DNA from: Deltaproteobacteria bacterium
Lineage (GTDB): Bacteria; Myxococcota_A; Polyangia; Polyangiales; Polyangiaceae
Length of the DNA stretch: 64,000 nucleotides
Assembly (NCBI GenBank): GCA_016218915.1
Contig: JACRCQ010000045.1
Location: 87,661-151,660 of the forward strand
Reading direction: 5' to 3'
Of the stretch, positions 26,722-35,659 are shown one piece after another. A program made the position numbers and the translations under genes. The first letter of the stretch is position 1, and the number at the start of each line of letters is the position of its first letter. Below the pieces are notes generated by a model, which searched no databases, was not told the origin of the DNA, and worked only from the letters and a program-made list of their open reading frames with translations.

Positions 26722-27741
26722 ATGAAGGGTCTTGCATACCGGCTGGTTCTCGTTGGTGGTCTGTCACTCGGCTTCGCGTCCATTGCCGACCAGGTCTACG
26801 CCGCTGGCGTGACCGTCGAGGCGGCGACGGCGGCGCAGAAGAAGGAAGCCCAGGGCAAGTTCCTCAAGGCGATGACCGAGTACGAAGCCAAGAAGCTGGA
26901 CAAGGCGCTCGCAGGCTTCAAGGCTTCGTACGACATCGTCGCGAGCCCGAACTCCCACTACATGATCGCCAGGACCTTGCGCGACCTCGGGAAGCTCAAC
27001 GAGGCAGCGGCGGAGTACCAGGGCGTAATCGACGAAGCCAGCAAGGACACGCGCTACGGCGACACGTTGTCGTCGGCCAAGAGCGAGTTCGACGAGCTCA
27101 AGACGCGCCTGGCGTTCGTGACCGTGGAGCTCAAGGGCGCAGGACCGGACGCCAAGGTCGAGATCGCGGGCAAGCCGCTGGATGCAGCCAAGGTCGGAAC
27201 GCCCGTGATCGTGGAAGCAGGTGCAGTGACCGTGATCGTTCGCACTGCGAAGGGGGAAGAGAAGAAGACGGTCACCGCTGCGGTTGGCAAGACCGAAGCG
27301 GTCACCTTCGACTTCGCTGCGGCCGCAGTGGCGCCGACTCCGACAGGCCCGACGCAGGACCAGCCAGGAGGCGTCAAGGTCGACACCAAGAAGTTCGGCA
27401 TGAAGCAGTGGGCCTATGTGGCGGGCGGTGTGGGCGCAGCGGGCTTGCTCACGTTCGGAATCTTCGGCCTGATGAACAACGCGAAGTACAACGACCTGAA
27501 CGATGCTTGTGCTGGGGGGCATTGCCCGCCCGACAAGTCGGGTGACATCGACACAGGCAAGAAGTACCAGACGATCGCGAATGTCGGGCTCGTGGTCGGC
27601 ATCGTAGGCATCGGGACCGGCACGGTGCTCTACGTGCTGGGCAGCAAGAAGAAGCCTGCGGAGCAGCCGCCTGCTTCGGCCAGGATGATGCCGCAGGTTG
27701 CAGTCGGACCTGGATCGGTTCTGGTGACGGGGCAGTTCTGA
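26722..27741 (+). CDS. Exported TPR protein with C-terminal membrane segments
   Basis: A 339-residue protein: signal peptide (MKGLAYRLVLVGGLSLGFA), a TPR-like region at ~35-130 (KALAGFKASYDIVASPNSHY and LGKLNEAAAEYQGVIDEA), a beta-rich segment resembling PEGA-type domains (VEIAGKPLDAA, then GTPVIVEAGAVTVIV), and two hydrophobic helices (WAYVAGGVGAAGLLTFGIFG and ANVGLVVGIVGIGTGTVLYV). It follows the pseudokinase and its stop shares one base with the next start (TGATG), so it is coupled to the Cys-rich lipoprotein. The role is unknown; an envelope scaffold is likely. Confidence 0.82.
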   Translation: MKGLAYRLVLVGGLSLGFASIADQVYAAGVTVEAATAAQKKEAQGKFLKAMTEYEAKKLDKALAGFKASYDIVASPNSHYMIARTLRDLGKLNEAAAEYQGVIDEASKDTRYGDTLSSAKSEFDELKTRLAFVTVELKGAGPDAKVEIAGKPLDAAKVGTPVIVEAGAVTVIVRTAKGEEKKTVTAAVGKTEAVTFDFAAAAVAPTPTGPTQDQPGGVKVDTKKFGMKQWAYVAGGVGAAGLLTFGIFGLMNNAKYNDLNDACAGGHCPPDKSGDIDTGKKYQTIANVGLVVGIVGIGTGTVLYVLGSKKKPAEQPPASARMMPQVAVGPGSVLVTGQF

Positions 27742-28922
27742 TGAAACGAACGATCCTGCTCGGCTGGATGGCATCTGCCGCGCTGTTTGCGGCGTGCACG
27801 AATGACTACAACACATTCGACACATCCGGGGGCGGGGGAGCAGGTGCTGCCAATCCGGACGGCTCGGTGCCGGACGGCAGTGCGGGCAGCGGAGGCGTGG
27901 CTGGGTCCGCTGGCAAGGACGGCGGCACTGGGGGCACGGGCGGCTCGGCAGGAACCGCAGGCAAGGGGGGCACCGCAGGAACGGCAGGCAAGGGCGGGAC
28001 CGCAGGATCAGGCGGGACGTCCACAGGCGGCAGCGCAGGCACAGCAACGGGGGGAACGGCTGGCTCTGGTGGTTGCGCTGTTGACGAGAAGGATTGCGGT
28101 GGCACCTGCGTGAAGCAGAACGACCCCGCGTTCGGGTGCGGCAGCAACGGGTGCACTCCCTGCGCGTTGGATCACGCTACAGCTACCTGCAACGGTGGTA
28201 GCTGCGACATCCAGGGCTGTGCAGACGGGTTCGAGAATTGCGACGGCAACGCGGCGAACGGTTGCGAGGTAGACAGGAACAACGACACAGCGAATTGCGG
28301 CGCCTGCGGACGCACCTGTGACGGCGACCATGTGAACAATTTGTCCTGCAACAACGGCACCTGCGATTCGTCCTGCGACGCTGGCTGGGGCAATTGCGCG
28401 CAGCCTGCAGCGCCGGTCGCAGACGACGGGTGCGAGGCGAATCTGGGGACGAGCGTCGACAACTGCGGCGAGTGCGGGCGTGCCTGCTCCACCAACCATG
28501 TGGCGCAGGCATCGTGTGCTGCCGGGTTGTGCGATTCCACGTGCGACGCCGGGTGGGGGAACTGCCACCAGCCGACGCCGGGCAACAACGACGACGGGTG
28601 CGAGTCGAACCTGTTCACCTCGCAACACCACTGCAGCGCGTGCACCAACGACTGCGCAGTCCTTGGCGGCAACGGAGGGTTCTCGTGCGCGACCGGGAAT
28701 TGCGGCTGCACGCAGAGCAGCCAGTGCACCAAGTCCCCGAATGCCTCGGGCACATGCGCATCGGGAATCTGCTCTTGCGACACCGTGGCTTGCCGCCCTG
28801 GCGAGTGGTGCCGTCACGCGGGCAGCAACAACGTCTGCACCTGCTTCAACGACACGGCGTGCACCGGGACGCAAGTGTGCTGTCCCAGCACGCAGCAGTG
28901 CGAGACGAACTGTCCTCCGTGA
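27741..28922 (+). CDS. Cysteine-rich lipoprotein with Gly/Ala tether
   Basis: A 393-residue lipoprotein. Lipobox ALFAAC lies at residues ~14-19. Residues ~30-110 are a Gly/Ser/Ala/Thr tether built from AGKGGTAG-like units. The rest holds about 40 cysteines in repeats of the type CxCGxxC...NGCEVD/DDGCEANL, each ~55 residues, and ends in CCPSTQQCETNCPP. Such repeats occur in many myxobacterial surface proteins. The domain is probably disulfide-stabilised and exposed. The coupling to the preceding TPR gene suggests they act together. Confidence 0.85.
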   Translation: MKRTILLGWMASAALFAACTNDYNTFDTSGGGGAGAANPDGSVPDGSAGSGGVAGSAGKDGGTGGTGGSAGTAGKGGTAGTAGKGGTAGSGGTSTGGSAGTATGGTAGSGGCAVDEKDCGGTCVKQNDPAFGCGSNGCTPCALDHATATCNGGSCDIQGCADGFENCDGNAANGCEVDRNNDTANCGACGRTCDGDHVNNLSCNNGTCDSSCDAGWGNCAQPAAPVADDGCEANLGTSVDNCGECGRACSTNHVAQASCAAGLCDSTCDAGWGNCHQPTPGNNDDGCESNLFTSQHHCSACTNDCAVLGGNGGFSCATGNCGCTQSSQCTKSPNASGTCASGICSCDTVACRPGEWCRHAGSNNVCTCFNDTACTGTQVCCPSTQQCETNCPP

Positions 28923-28945
28923 GCTGAAAGTATGCGGGGCGCAGA

Positions 28946-28996
28946 GGCGCGGCAATGCTTCGCCGAACGCATGCGCGCCGTTGGCGCGCCGCTACG
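28946..28996. repeat. REP-like element, copy A
   Basis: About 50 bases containing a degenerate GCGGCAATGC hairpin and a GCGCGCC-GTT-GGCGCGC palindrome followed by CTAC (GTAG on the other strand). Three further copies occur at 56491-56543, 56571-56621 and 58133-58184. This is the most diverged copy; its first hairpin has decayed. Confidence 0.7.
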
Positions 28997-29036
28997 GTGG
29001 CTCCGTTGTGAGGCCTCGATCGCTCAAAGGCGCACC

Positions 29037-29074
29037 CCTGAACCCTGAAGCCTGAAGCCTGGAGCCTGAAGCCT
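29037..29074. repeat. Heptamer tandem repeat, CCTGAAG units
   Basis: Five 7-base units (CCTGAAC, CCTGAAG twice, CCTGGAG, CCTGAAG) and a part unit. They lie between the stop of the Cys-rich lipoprotein and the end of the leftward phosphatase gene. The same heptamer family recurs in opposite orientation at 33535-33596. Confidence 0.8.
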
Positions 29075-29092
29075 ACTGTGAGGCCTGATGCC

Positions 29093-30868
29093 TTACTTCA
29101 GAATGGGAATCAGCTTGCCTTCGGAGCCCGCAGGAGCGGAGATTCCAAGGATGTGGGACAGGGTCGGCGCGATGTCCACCATCTCGTGCGTGGGATATCG
29201 GCCCGGCTTGATCGCGCTGCCAGAGATCAGCACTGGAACCTCGGAGTCGTAGCGGTACCAGGTGCCGTGCGTGGAGCCTACGTCCTTCTCGCCGTACTTG
29301 CCCCAGAAGTAGAACGGCAAGGTCCACATCACCACATCGCCGCCGCGCGCCTGGTGGTAGGAGCGCATGATCGACTTGCCCAGCTCGGTATTGGGAATCT
29401 CCCCGTTGATCAGCTGCGTCCGCGTGAAGTAGCCGCCAAATCCCTTGATGCTCGCCGCAGCTTCCCCGGCCACGCGCTGGACCTCTGCCGCGTCCAGCTT
29501 CTTGTCGGCGATGTGCTTCCGATCCAGGAAGATGTGCGGATCCTCGAGTGCCACAACCCACTTGTCGCCGCCGAACTTCTTCTTGAGCGCTGCGTCGACC
29601 GTCTCCTTGATCACCTTCTTCTTGATGCGCGCTGCCTCGAAGCCGAGACTGGCCATCTGCTCGGGCACAGGGGTGGCACCGTGGTCGCCGGTGATCATCA
29701 CGAGCACATTGTCCTTGCCGAGCTTGCCATAGACGTAGTCGAGGAAGTCGCTGATCTGCTTGTCAGTGCGCAGCATCAGGTCCTGGACTTCCTGGCTGAA
29801 GGGGCCGAAGTCGTGGCCTGCGAGGTCTGTGGCTGACAGCGAGATGGCCAGAAGATCGGTCACTCCCCTGCCCCCGAGGTTCTCCCCTTCCAGCGCTGCC
29901 TGGGCAAAGCTGAACTCGTAGTCGTTGCCAAACGGAGACATGCACAGGGCCTCGTAGAAGTCCGCCCCTGGAGCCTTGAGCTTGCCGTTGATCGTGTGCG
30001 GGAAGGTCTTGCCCAGCCCTTTGCCGCCCCCCTCGTTCGAAGCGTCGTCCGGCATGGCTGTGGCATAGGCCTGGATCGGCGCCATCCGATCCCAGGTCTT
30101 CCCGAAATAGCTGTCCGCCACCTTCTTGCTGTTCCATTGAGCGGCCCAGGGAGGCAGGGTCTTCATGTAGTAGGTCGACGACGTCATCTCTCCGTTGTCG
30201 TCGTTCATGAAGTACGTCTTGGCGAGGCGGCCTCCCATCAGGATCGCGCCGCGCCCCTTGGTAGCAAGTGCAATGGTCTTGGCCTGTCCGCCAGTTGCCA
30301 TGATCAGCTCGTCGCCCACGGTCGAGCCGATGAAGTTGCGCGGAGACACGTCCATGTCCGCATCGGTCTTCTGCCCCAGGATCTGCGAGCCGGCGTCGAA
30401 CACCATCGCCTCGGAGCGCCCGGACTCGGTGTTGAAGAACTTGTTGGCAGCAATGCCGTTGACGTACGGGTAGCTGCCAGACAGCATCAGCGCATGCCCT
30501 GGCCCGGTGTAGGTCACGTAGTGGCCATAGTGCCCGGTCATGGTGGCCCCTTCGCGAAGCAGCCTCTTGAAGCCGTTGGGCGAAAAGTAGGCATCGAGCT
30601 TGGTGAGCGTGTCAGCGCGGAACTGATCGATGGCGATGACCAGGACCAGCTTGGGACGCGGAGCACGCAGGAAGGAATCTGCGCCAGGCGCAGCAGCCGG
30701 CTGCGTGGCAGTCGGCAGAGCGGCAGCCTGGGTCGGCGTCGAAGACGGACAGGGCGCTACGACCGGAGCCTGGGGCTGGGTCGGCGTGCAGGATAGAGCT
30801 GCCATGCCGAGGAAGACGCCGAAGGTTCCAAGACCTGCGCGGGCAGGTGAATACCGGGCTGATCGCAT
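29093..30868 (-). CDS. PafA-like alkaline phosphatase/phosphodiesterase lipoprotein
   Basis: A 591-residue exported enzyme of the alkaline phosphatase superfamily. After a signal peptide with lipobox AALSC and a Pro/Thr/Ala linker come the metal-binding VIAIDQFRADTL, the nucleophile loop YTGPGHALMLSGSYP (Thr), DLAGHDFGP (Asp and His), MITGDHGATPVPEQ (Asp-His) and GSTHGTWYRYD (His). These match the two-zinc site of PafA and type I phosphodiesterases. It probably releases phosphate from organic esters in the periplasm. The ATG has AGAGGAA upstream. Last gene of the three-gene operon, 17 bases after the coiled-coil gene. Confidence 0.9.
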   Translation of the reverse strand: MRSARYSPARAGLGTFGVFLGMAALSCTPTQPQAPVVAPCPSSTPTQAAALPTATQPAAAPGADSFLRAPRPKLVLVIAIDQFRADTLTKLDAYFSPNGFKRLLREGATMTGHYGHYVTYTGPGHALMLSGSYPYVNGIAANKFFNTESGRSEAMVFDAGSQILGQKTDADMDVSPRNFIGSTVGDELIMATGGQAKTIALATKGRGAILMGGRLAKTYFMNDDNGEMTSSTYYMKTLPPWAAQWNSKKVADSYFGKTWDRMAPIQAYATAMPDDASNEGGGKGLGKTFPHTINGKLKAPGADFYEALCMSPFGNDYEFSFAQAALEGENLGGRGVTDLLAISLSATDLAGHDFGPFSQEVQDLMLRTDKQISDFLDYVYGKLGKDNVLVMITGDHGATPVPEQMASLGFEAARIKKKVIKETVDAALKKKFGGDKWVVALEDPHIFLDRKHIADKKLDAAEVQRVAGEAAASIKGFGGYFTRTQLINGEIPNTELGKSIMRSYHQARGGDVVMWTLPFYFWGKYGEKDVGSTHGTWYRYDSEVPVLISGSAIKPGRYPTHEMVDIAPTLSHILGISAPAGSEGKLIPILK

Positions 30869-30885
30869 CGTACTGTTCCTCTCTC

Positions 30886-31683
30886 TCACTTGCCCGCACG
30901 AAGCCGATTGGCCTCGAGCGAGCCGCTCGCCTCCACGGTCTCCTCGACCGTCTCGGCCAAAGCCTGCACATCGATGGAAAGGGCATCGAGCGATTCGATG
31001 ACCCGCACGCTCTCGTTGGAAGCCGTCCCCGCCTCTGCGCTCTTGATCCGCAGCACCTGGGCAGAGACGGTCTCGAGTGTCAGCTGGATGTTGGTGAGCT
31101 GGGCGTCGATCCGCTCGTAGCGTGCCTGCAGCTCCTGGAAGACCTCGAGCTTCTGACGGTGCTGATCGTAGGCGCGCTCGTAGCGCTCCCGCGCGACCGG
31201 GTCCTGGGCCGAATGTACGCGGCTCTGCAGGAACGCCCCTTCGTTCTCCAGGGAGCGCTTGTCGCCGCGCGAAAGATGCTCCTCGATCTGCTGCAGCTTG
31301 ACCGCGAGGTCCAAGGAAGCGCTGGCCAGGGCGCGCACCCGCTCAATCGACGGCAGGAGCATGGAGCGGTGCATGACCTCGGCGCTCGCGATCTCGGCGA
31401 GCACCCGGGCCTGCAGCTGCACGCAGGTCGCCACCCGCGCGGAATAGGGATGGCGGAGGCGCGACAGGTCTGGCGTGACCGGCTCGTACTCTGCGCGCTT
31501 CTGCTGCTCCTTCCAGCGGTTGAAGCGCAGCCAGGTGAGAATGCCATAGGCAAATACGCCTGGGATCACAATCAACGGCATGGCAGCCACAGCCGCAGTG
31601 ACGCCGGCCGCAGCAAGCACGGCGAGCCCTTCGGGATTGGCGAAGGTGATGATCGGCGGGGATGCGGGCTTGTCCTGGGCCAT
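30886..31683 (-). CDS. Membrane-anchored coiled-coil protein
   Basis: A 265-residue protein. A hydrophobic stretch at ~18-50 (AVLAAAGVTAAVAAMPLIVI and PGVFAYGILTWL) makes one or two membrane helices. Residues ~90-265 are almost wholly helical with heptads (LAVKLQQIEEHLSR, YERIDAQLTNIQLTLETV and SVRVIESLDALSIDVQALAE). No known enzyme domain. It lies between the vWA protein gene (11 bases upstream) and the phosphatase (17 bases downstream), so all three are probably co-expressed. A structural or complex-forming role is inferred. Confidence 0.8.
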   Translation of the reverse strand: MAQDKPASPPIITFANPEGLAVLAAAGVTAAVAAMPLIVIPGVFAYGILTWLRFNRWKEQQKRAEYEPVTPDLSRLRHPYSARVATCVQLQARVLAEIASAEVMHRSMLLPSIERVRALASASLDLAVKLQQIEEHLSRGDKRSLENEGAFLQSRVHSAQDPVARERYERAYDQHRQKLEVFQELQARYERIDAQLTNIQLTLETVSAQVLRIKSAEAGTASNESVRVIESLDALSIDVQALAETVEETVEASGSLEANRLRAGK

Positions 31684-31694
31684 GTCGCGGTCGA

Positions 31695-33443
31695 TCAGAA
31701 GTACGCCGAGATCTGGTGGTAGACCTTGTCGATGTTGTCCGTGTTGCCCTTGAGGAAGCGCGCGTTGGACCGATCCGCAAGCTGCTTGAGCAGATCGCCG
31801 TCCGCATCGTCGCCGTAGGCCACGGTGAACAGCCTGGTTCCGTCCGCTCCCTCGGTGTCCTTCATCAGGTCCTTCAGATCGTTGAGGGTCTTCTTGCTCG
31901 AGGTGTCCTTGCCGTCGCTCAGCAGCACGATGCCGTACAAGCGCTGGCCGCCTGCAGCGGTCTTGCGCGCCTTCTCGATCTCGCTCATGGCCTGAATCGC
32001 TGCGTCGTACATGGCCGTCTGGCCGTCTGCAAACAGCCCTTCCACCTGTGTGGCAAGCACCTCGCCGACCTCCCGCACAGGCGCCAGCGGACGCAGCAGC
32101 GATACATTGGTGGAGAACGCGACCACCGCGATTTCGTCCTCCTTCTGCATCGCACGAATGAACGACGCAGCGCCCTTCTTGGCCGCGGTGATCTTCCCCT
32201 TCTCCTGCATGGAGCCGGACACATCGAGCAGCAGGAACACGGTCGAGTGCTTCTTGACCTTGTGCCAGAGCTCCTGCGCGCGGCTGAAGACCTCCTGGGA
32301 AGGATACTCCAGCGACTTGGAGGCGTTCTCCTTGGGATTGACGCCATGGGCTTCGTCGATCGGGCTGGCAAGGGGCACGCTCGCGTCCGTGGGGCGGTAG
32401 CCGTACTTCGGCGCCTTGGCCTGCTGCTCCTTGTCAGTCATGTAGGCCAGGAACTTCTCGCCAGCTTCCTTCTGCTCCGCAGTGACCCAGTCAGCCTGCA
32501 CGATCCCAGAGGGATGGTTCTCCCAGAACGTTCCTTCCTTTGGGTAGATCGCCACGAGCTTGAAAGGCATCTGCGACTTGTACTTGTCATTGGCCTGCAC
32601 CACGCTCGATTCGTAGAGCGTGACCGCGGACAGATAGGCCGGCCCCTTGGTGCACAGCTTCTCGGTCATCCACGACGAGCTTTCGCCGTAGTGCACAATG
32701 GAACGCTCGAGCGCGCCCACCCGGTCGATGACCTTCTGGTTCTTCAGATCGTCAGGAGTGACGCCAGCGGTCTTGCCTGCTGCTGCGTAGATCGACGAGA
32801 TGACCGAGAGCATGGCTGAGGTGGAAAAGTCCGGGTGGCTGTGACCAAAGCGGAACGGCCCCCATTCCTGGTGCTTGTACGTGGCCCATCCCTTGGGATC
32901 AGCTGCGACCTTGAAGATCTCGTCCCACCCGATCGGCTTGCCTGGCCATCCAAGCGCCTGGGCCATGGGCTCCCACATGGCGATGACGAGACCCGACATG
33001 ACGGTGGGCTTGGGATTCTCCACGAATGCGCGGCCGGTTCGCGTCTTCCACGTGGTGTTGATCTGGTCGATCCACGCCCCGCCAGCCGGGCTCCAGATCG
33101 TCGGCTTCTCTTTGCCGTCGAGGATCTTCTGCATCGACTCGCCAGACTTCATGTGGATCAGCGAGACCTTGATCGGCTTGCCGCCGACCGCAGCGCCGGA
33201 TGCCTGGAAGGTCTTGGCAACGTCCTCGAGCCAATCCTTCTTCCCATCTGACGACGAGACCACGATCTCGACCGCAGGGCCGGAAGGTTTCTTGTCGCTC
33301 GGTGCGGGCTGCGCCTGGGAAGAGGCGCTGGCGGCAGGATTCTGCTCGGAGCTCGGCTTGCGGCCGGTTGCCAGCCAGATGACGAGCCCGCAGACCACGA
33401 AGAACGCGGCAACGACGGCAATGCTCAGACCACGGCCTTTCAT
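31695..33443 (-). CDS. vWA domain protein fused to a solute-binding domain
   Basis: A 582-residue protein with an N-terminal signal anchor (GLSIAVVAAFFVVCGLVIWL). Residues ~55-370 resemble an ABC-type extracellular binding protein (VEIVVSSSDGKKDWLEDVAK, then WSPAGGAWIDQINTTW). Residues ~395-580 are a von Willebrand A domain with an intact MIDAS: LLLDVSGSM, a later Thr (DGQTAMYDA) and LLSDGKDTSS. An AACGGAGGT site precedes the ATG. It heads an operon with a membrane coiled-coil protein and a PafA-like phosphatase. It may assemble a cell-surface complex that binds a ligand; the ligand is unknown. Confidence 0.87.
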   Translation of the reverse strand: MKGRGLSIAVVAAFFVVCGLVIWLATGRKPSSEQNPAASASSQAQPAPSDKKPSGPAVEIVVSSSDGKKDWLEDVAKTFQASGAAVGGKPIKVSLIHMKSGESMQKILDGKEKPTIWSPAGGAWIDQINTTWKTRTGRAFVENPKPTVMSGLVIAMWEPMAQALGWPGKPIGWDEIFKVAADPKGWATYKHQEWGPFRFGHSHPDFSTSAMLSVISSIYAAAGKTAGVTPDDLKNQKVIDRVGALERSIVHYGESSSWMTEKLCTKGPAYLSAVTLYESSVVQANDKYKSQMPFKLVAIYPKEGTFWENHPSGIVQADWVTAEQKEAGEKFLAYMTDKEQQAKAPKYGYRPTDASVPLASPIDEAHGVNPKENASKSLEYPSQEVFSRAQELWHKVKKHSTVFLLLDVSGSMQEKGKITAAKKGAASFIRAMQKEDEIAVVAFSTNVSLLRPLAPVREVGEVLATQVEGLFADGQTAMYDAAIQAMSEIEKARKTAAGGQRLYGIVLLSDGKDTSSKKTLNDLKDLMKDTEGADGTRLFTVAYGDDADGDLLKQLADRSNARFLKGNTDNIDKVYHQISAYF

Positions 33444-33534
33444 GACGACCTCCGTTGATCCTGTCGGGTAGCACGGGAGGCAGCGGGATTGGAGAGGGAA
33501 ACCGTTGCGCAAGGACTGCAGGCTCGTCGCAAAG

Positions 33535-33596
33535 GGCTGCAGGCTCCAGGCTGGCTCCAGGCTGCAGGCTCCCGGCTGCAGGCTGCAGGCTGCAGG
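33535..33596. repeat. Heptamer tandem repeat, GGCTGCA units
   Basis: Eight 7-base units, mostly GGCTGCA with GGCTCCA and GGCTCCC variants and one truncated unit. On the reverse strand the unit reads CCTG(C/G)AG, the same family as the repeat at 29037-29074, in opposite orientation at the other end of the vWA operon. Confidence 0.8.
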
Positions 33597-33638
33597 GGAG
33601 CGCCGACGTGAAGATATCGGTGCTGGCGCGATCTGGGT

Positions 33639-33699
<61 letters not shown>

Positions 33700-33760
33700 T
33701 ACCGCTAACGTATGCCCGCAGGTGTGGAGCGTTCAACCGTAGGCGCTACGCCGGACCGTC

Positions 33761-33836
33761 AGCCCCGAATGGGGGCTTGGCTAACCGCGCAGCTGACTTG
33801 CATCAGCCCCCGGCTTTCAGCCGGCTGTTTCAACCA
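33761..33836 (+). repeat. Two-hairpin structured element, copy 1
   Basis: Hairpin 1 is AGCCCC-GAAT-GGGGGCT. It is followed by an unpaired core beginning TGGCTAACCGCGCAGC and ending ACTTGCATCAGCC, then hairpin 2 CCGGCT-TTC-AGCCGG and a TGTTTCAAC tail. A second copy in the reverse orientation is at 48367-48430. The core differs at about one base between copies, while both stems change and stay paired. It may be a transcribed RNA or a mobile repeat; no ORF of note overlaps it. Confidence 0.75.
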
Positions 33837-33918
33837 AGGACACCTTCGCCCGGGTCGCATCCGGCGGGTCGCTTCCGATCTGCCCGACGATCCACCGGCG
33901 CACTTCGGGCACTCGGTC

Positions 33919-35499
33919 CTAGCTGTGCACAATCACCAGGGTCGCGGGACCAGCTTCCTTGTCCGATCGGATCGCGTGCCAGCCCGCAGGCAGCGGCGGC
34001 TCCGACCAGTTGAAGAACCAGATCGCGTCTTCTGGCGAAAGGTTGATGCAGCCACCGCTCGTCTTCTCGCCCCAGGTGTCGTGCCAGTACGCCATGTGCA
34101 ACGCATGCGCACCGTGGAAGTTGAGCACGAACGGGACGTCGGCATGAACCCACGCCTTGTTGACCATGGTGCCGGTGTACAGCTTCCCATCCACCCTGAA
34201 TGACCCCACAGGGGTCGACGCGGTCTCGATCGGATCCACGCCCTTGGTCGGAACCCCGCCGCGGCCAGGAGCAATCAACGTTGCGAAGATCGGCTTGGTG
34301 TCCTCGTAGGCGATCATCCAACCGCCGAGCACGCTGACCTCGACCCAGGTCTTCCTTCCGCCCTGCGGAGCTGCGACGGCCACTGTGATGTTTGCGCCGT
34401 CCGGCGTGGCTCCATCCACGGGAGCGCCCCAGGGAGTGCGCGGGGAAGGACGCACGATCGTGGCATCTTCCTTGAGCATGAACAGGTTGTCGCGCGTGGC
34501 GTAGTAGGTCTTGTCACCTTCCTTGACCGTCTCGCCGGTGAGCGCGACCCAATCGAGGCGAGCCCAGGATTCGCCTGTGGGCGCGATGGTGCCATCCTTG
34601 CGCGCGTACTTCGGACGAGGCTGCTTGCGCGCATAGGCGATGGGAAGGGAGAGATCGCCCTCGAGCTTGACGCCGTGGAAGGAGACGCGTGGGTAGATCT
34701 TCACCCGATCCTTGGGCATGAAGGTGAAGTCAGGGGTGACCAGCCAGGTGCGCCCTTCAGCGTCGAACTCTTCGGTCCATGCGATCGCAGACCCAGGGCC
34801 GATGTACGTGCGCTCTTCGTAGGTGCGAGGCGGGATGTCCTTGAGCTGCTCATCAGGTCCGTGGCCTGCGGGCTTTGGATCCACCCCGTCGAGCATGGGC
34901 GGGAGCTTGGCCTTGTCGAGCTTGCCGTCGCGCATCTCGGCCAGGAGCTTGAGGTGCTCGTCGAGCTGGTACTCCTTCTGGCGCTGCTGCTTCTCGGACG
35001 GGATGGCGTAGTAGCGCGGCGCTCCGTGCGACTCGCCGTAGAAGTGGGGGAACGGAGTGGTGGTGCGAGGTGCCCAGCGCTTGAGCGCGAGGTAGCCCTT
35101 GTCGTTGGGGTCCAGGGTCGTGCGGTGATCGAGGCACATGTAGCCCCTCGGCTCGACCGCATAGAACGCGGTGCAGCCATCGCCGAGCACAGGCTTTTCG
35201 CTCTTGAGACGCACCGAGTCGCCGAGGCCGAGCCATCCGATCCAGCCGCTCTTGTCCGAGGGTTGGTAGTGCACCCAGGCGTGACGGGCCTTGGAGTAGA
35301 TGCGGGGGCCATCGTCGGCTGGAGGCGAAGGGTTGGATGCAGCGGGTGCAGCACTTGCGGACGCTGGAGCCGACGCGGAAGCGAGCGGCGAAGAGGAAGC
35401 GGAGATCGAAGCAGAAGGCGCGGACCGATCAGCACCAGGGGGAGGCTGGGAACACGAAGCAAGGGCTCCGAGGGCGATCAGCAGAAGACAGCGGCGCAT
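33919..35499 (-). CDS. L,D-transpeptidase (YkuD) lipoprotein
   Basis: A 526-residue protein. Lipobox ALASC near residue 16 is followed by a Ser/Ala/Pro linker. The C-terminal ~150 residues are a YkuD domain with HGAHALHMAYWHDTWG and the catalytic TSGGCINLSPED (His and Cys). Residues ~60-370 are a large N-terminal region with SH3-like segments (RHAWVHYQPSDKSGWIGWLG). It cross-links or modifies peptidoglycan, or attaches proteins to it, in the periplasm. The sequence does not distinguish these. It is divergent from the OLD-type ATPase gene. Confidence 0.9.
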   Translation of the reverse strand: MRRCLLLIALGALASCSQPPPGADRSAPSASISASSSPLASASAPASASAAPAASNPSPPADDGPRIYSKARHAWVHYQPSDKSGWIGWLGLGDSVRLKSEKPVLGDGCTAFYAVEPRGYMCLDHRTTLDPNDKGYLALKRWAPRTTTPFPHFYGESHGAPRYYAIPSEKQQRQKEYQLDEHLKLLAEMRDGKLDKAKLPPMLDGVDPKPAGHGPDEQLKDIPPRTYEERTYIGPGSAIAWTEEFDAEGRTWLVTPDFTFMPKDRVKIYPRVSFHGVKLEGDLSLPIAYARKQPRPKYARKDGTIAPTGESWARLDWVALTGETVKEGDKTYYATRDNLFMLKEDATIVRPSPRTPWGAPVDGATPDGANITVAVAAPQGGRKTWVEVSVLGGWMIAYEDTKPIFATLIAPGRGGVPTKGVDPIETASTPVGSFRVDGKLYTGTMVNKAWVHADVPFVLNFHGAHALHMAYWHDTWGEKTSGGCINLSPEDAIWFFNWSEPPLPAGWHAIRSDKEAGPATLVIVHS

Positions 35500-35659
35500 G
35501 TTCGAGGAGCAAGCTAGCGCAAAGGGGAGCGCGGGGCCAAGGGGGGCGGGCGCGGGCGGGGTTTTGTGCGCACGCTGAGACGCGCCGCTCGCTGGACACA
35601 GCGAAGCGCCCGGCGTACGTTTTGCCTCTGTAACGGCACGCTTGGAACGGAGAGGCCCG

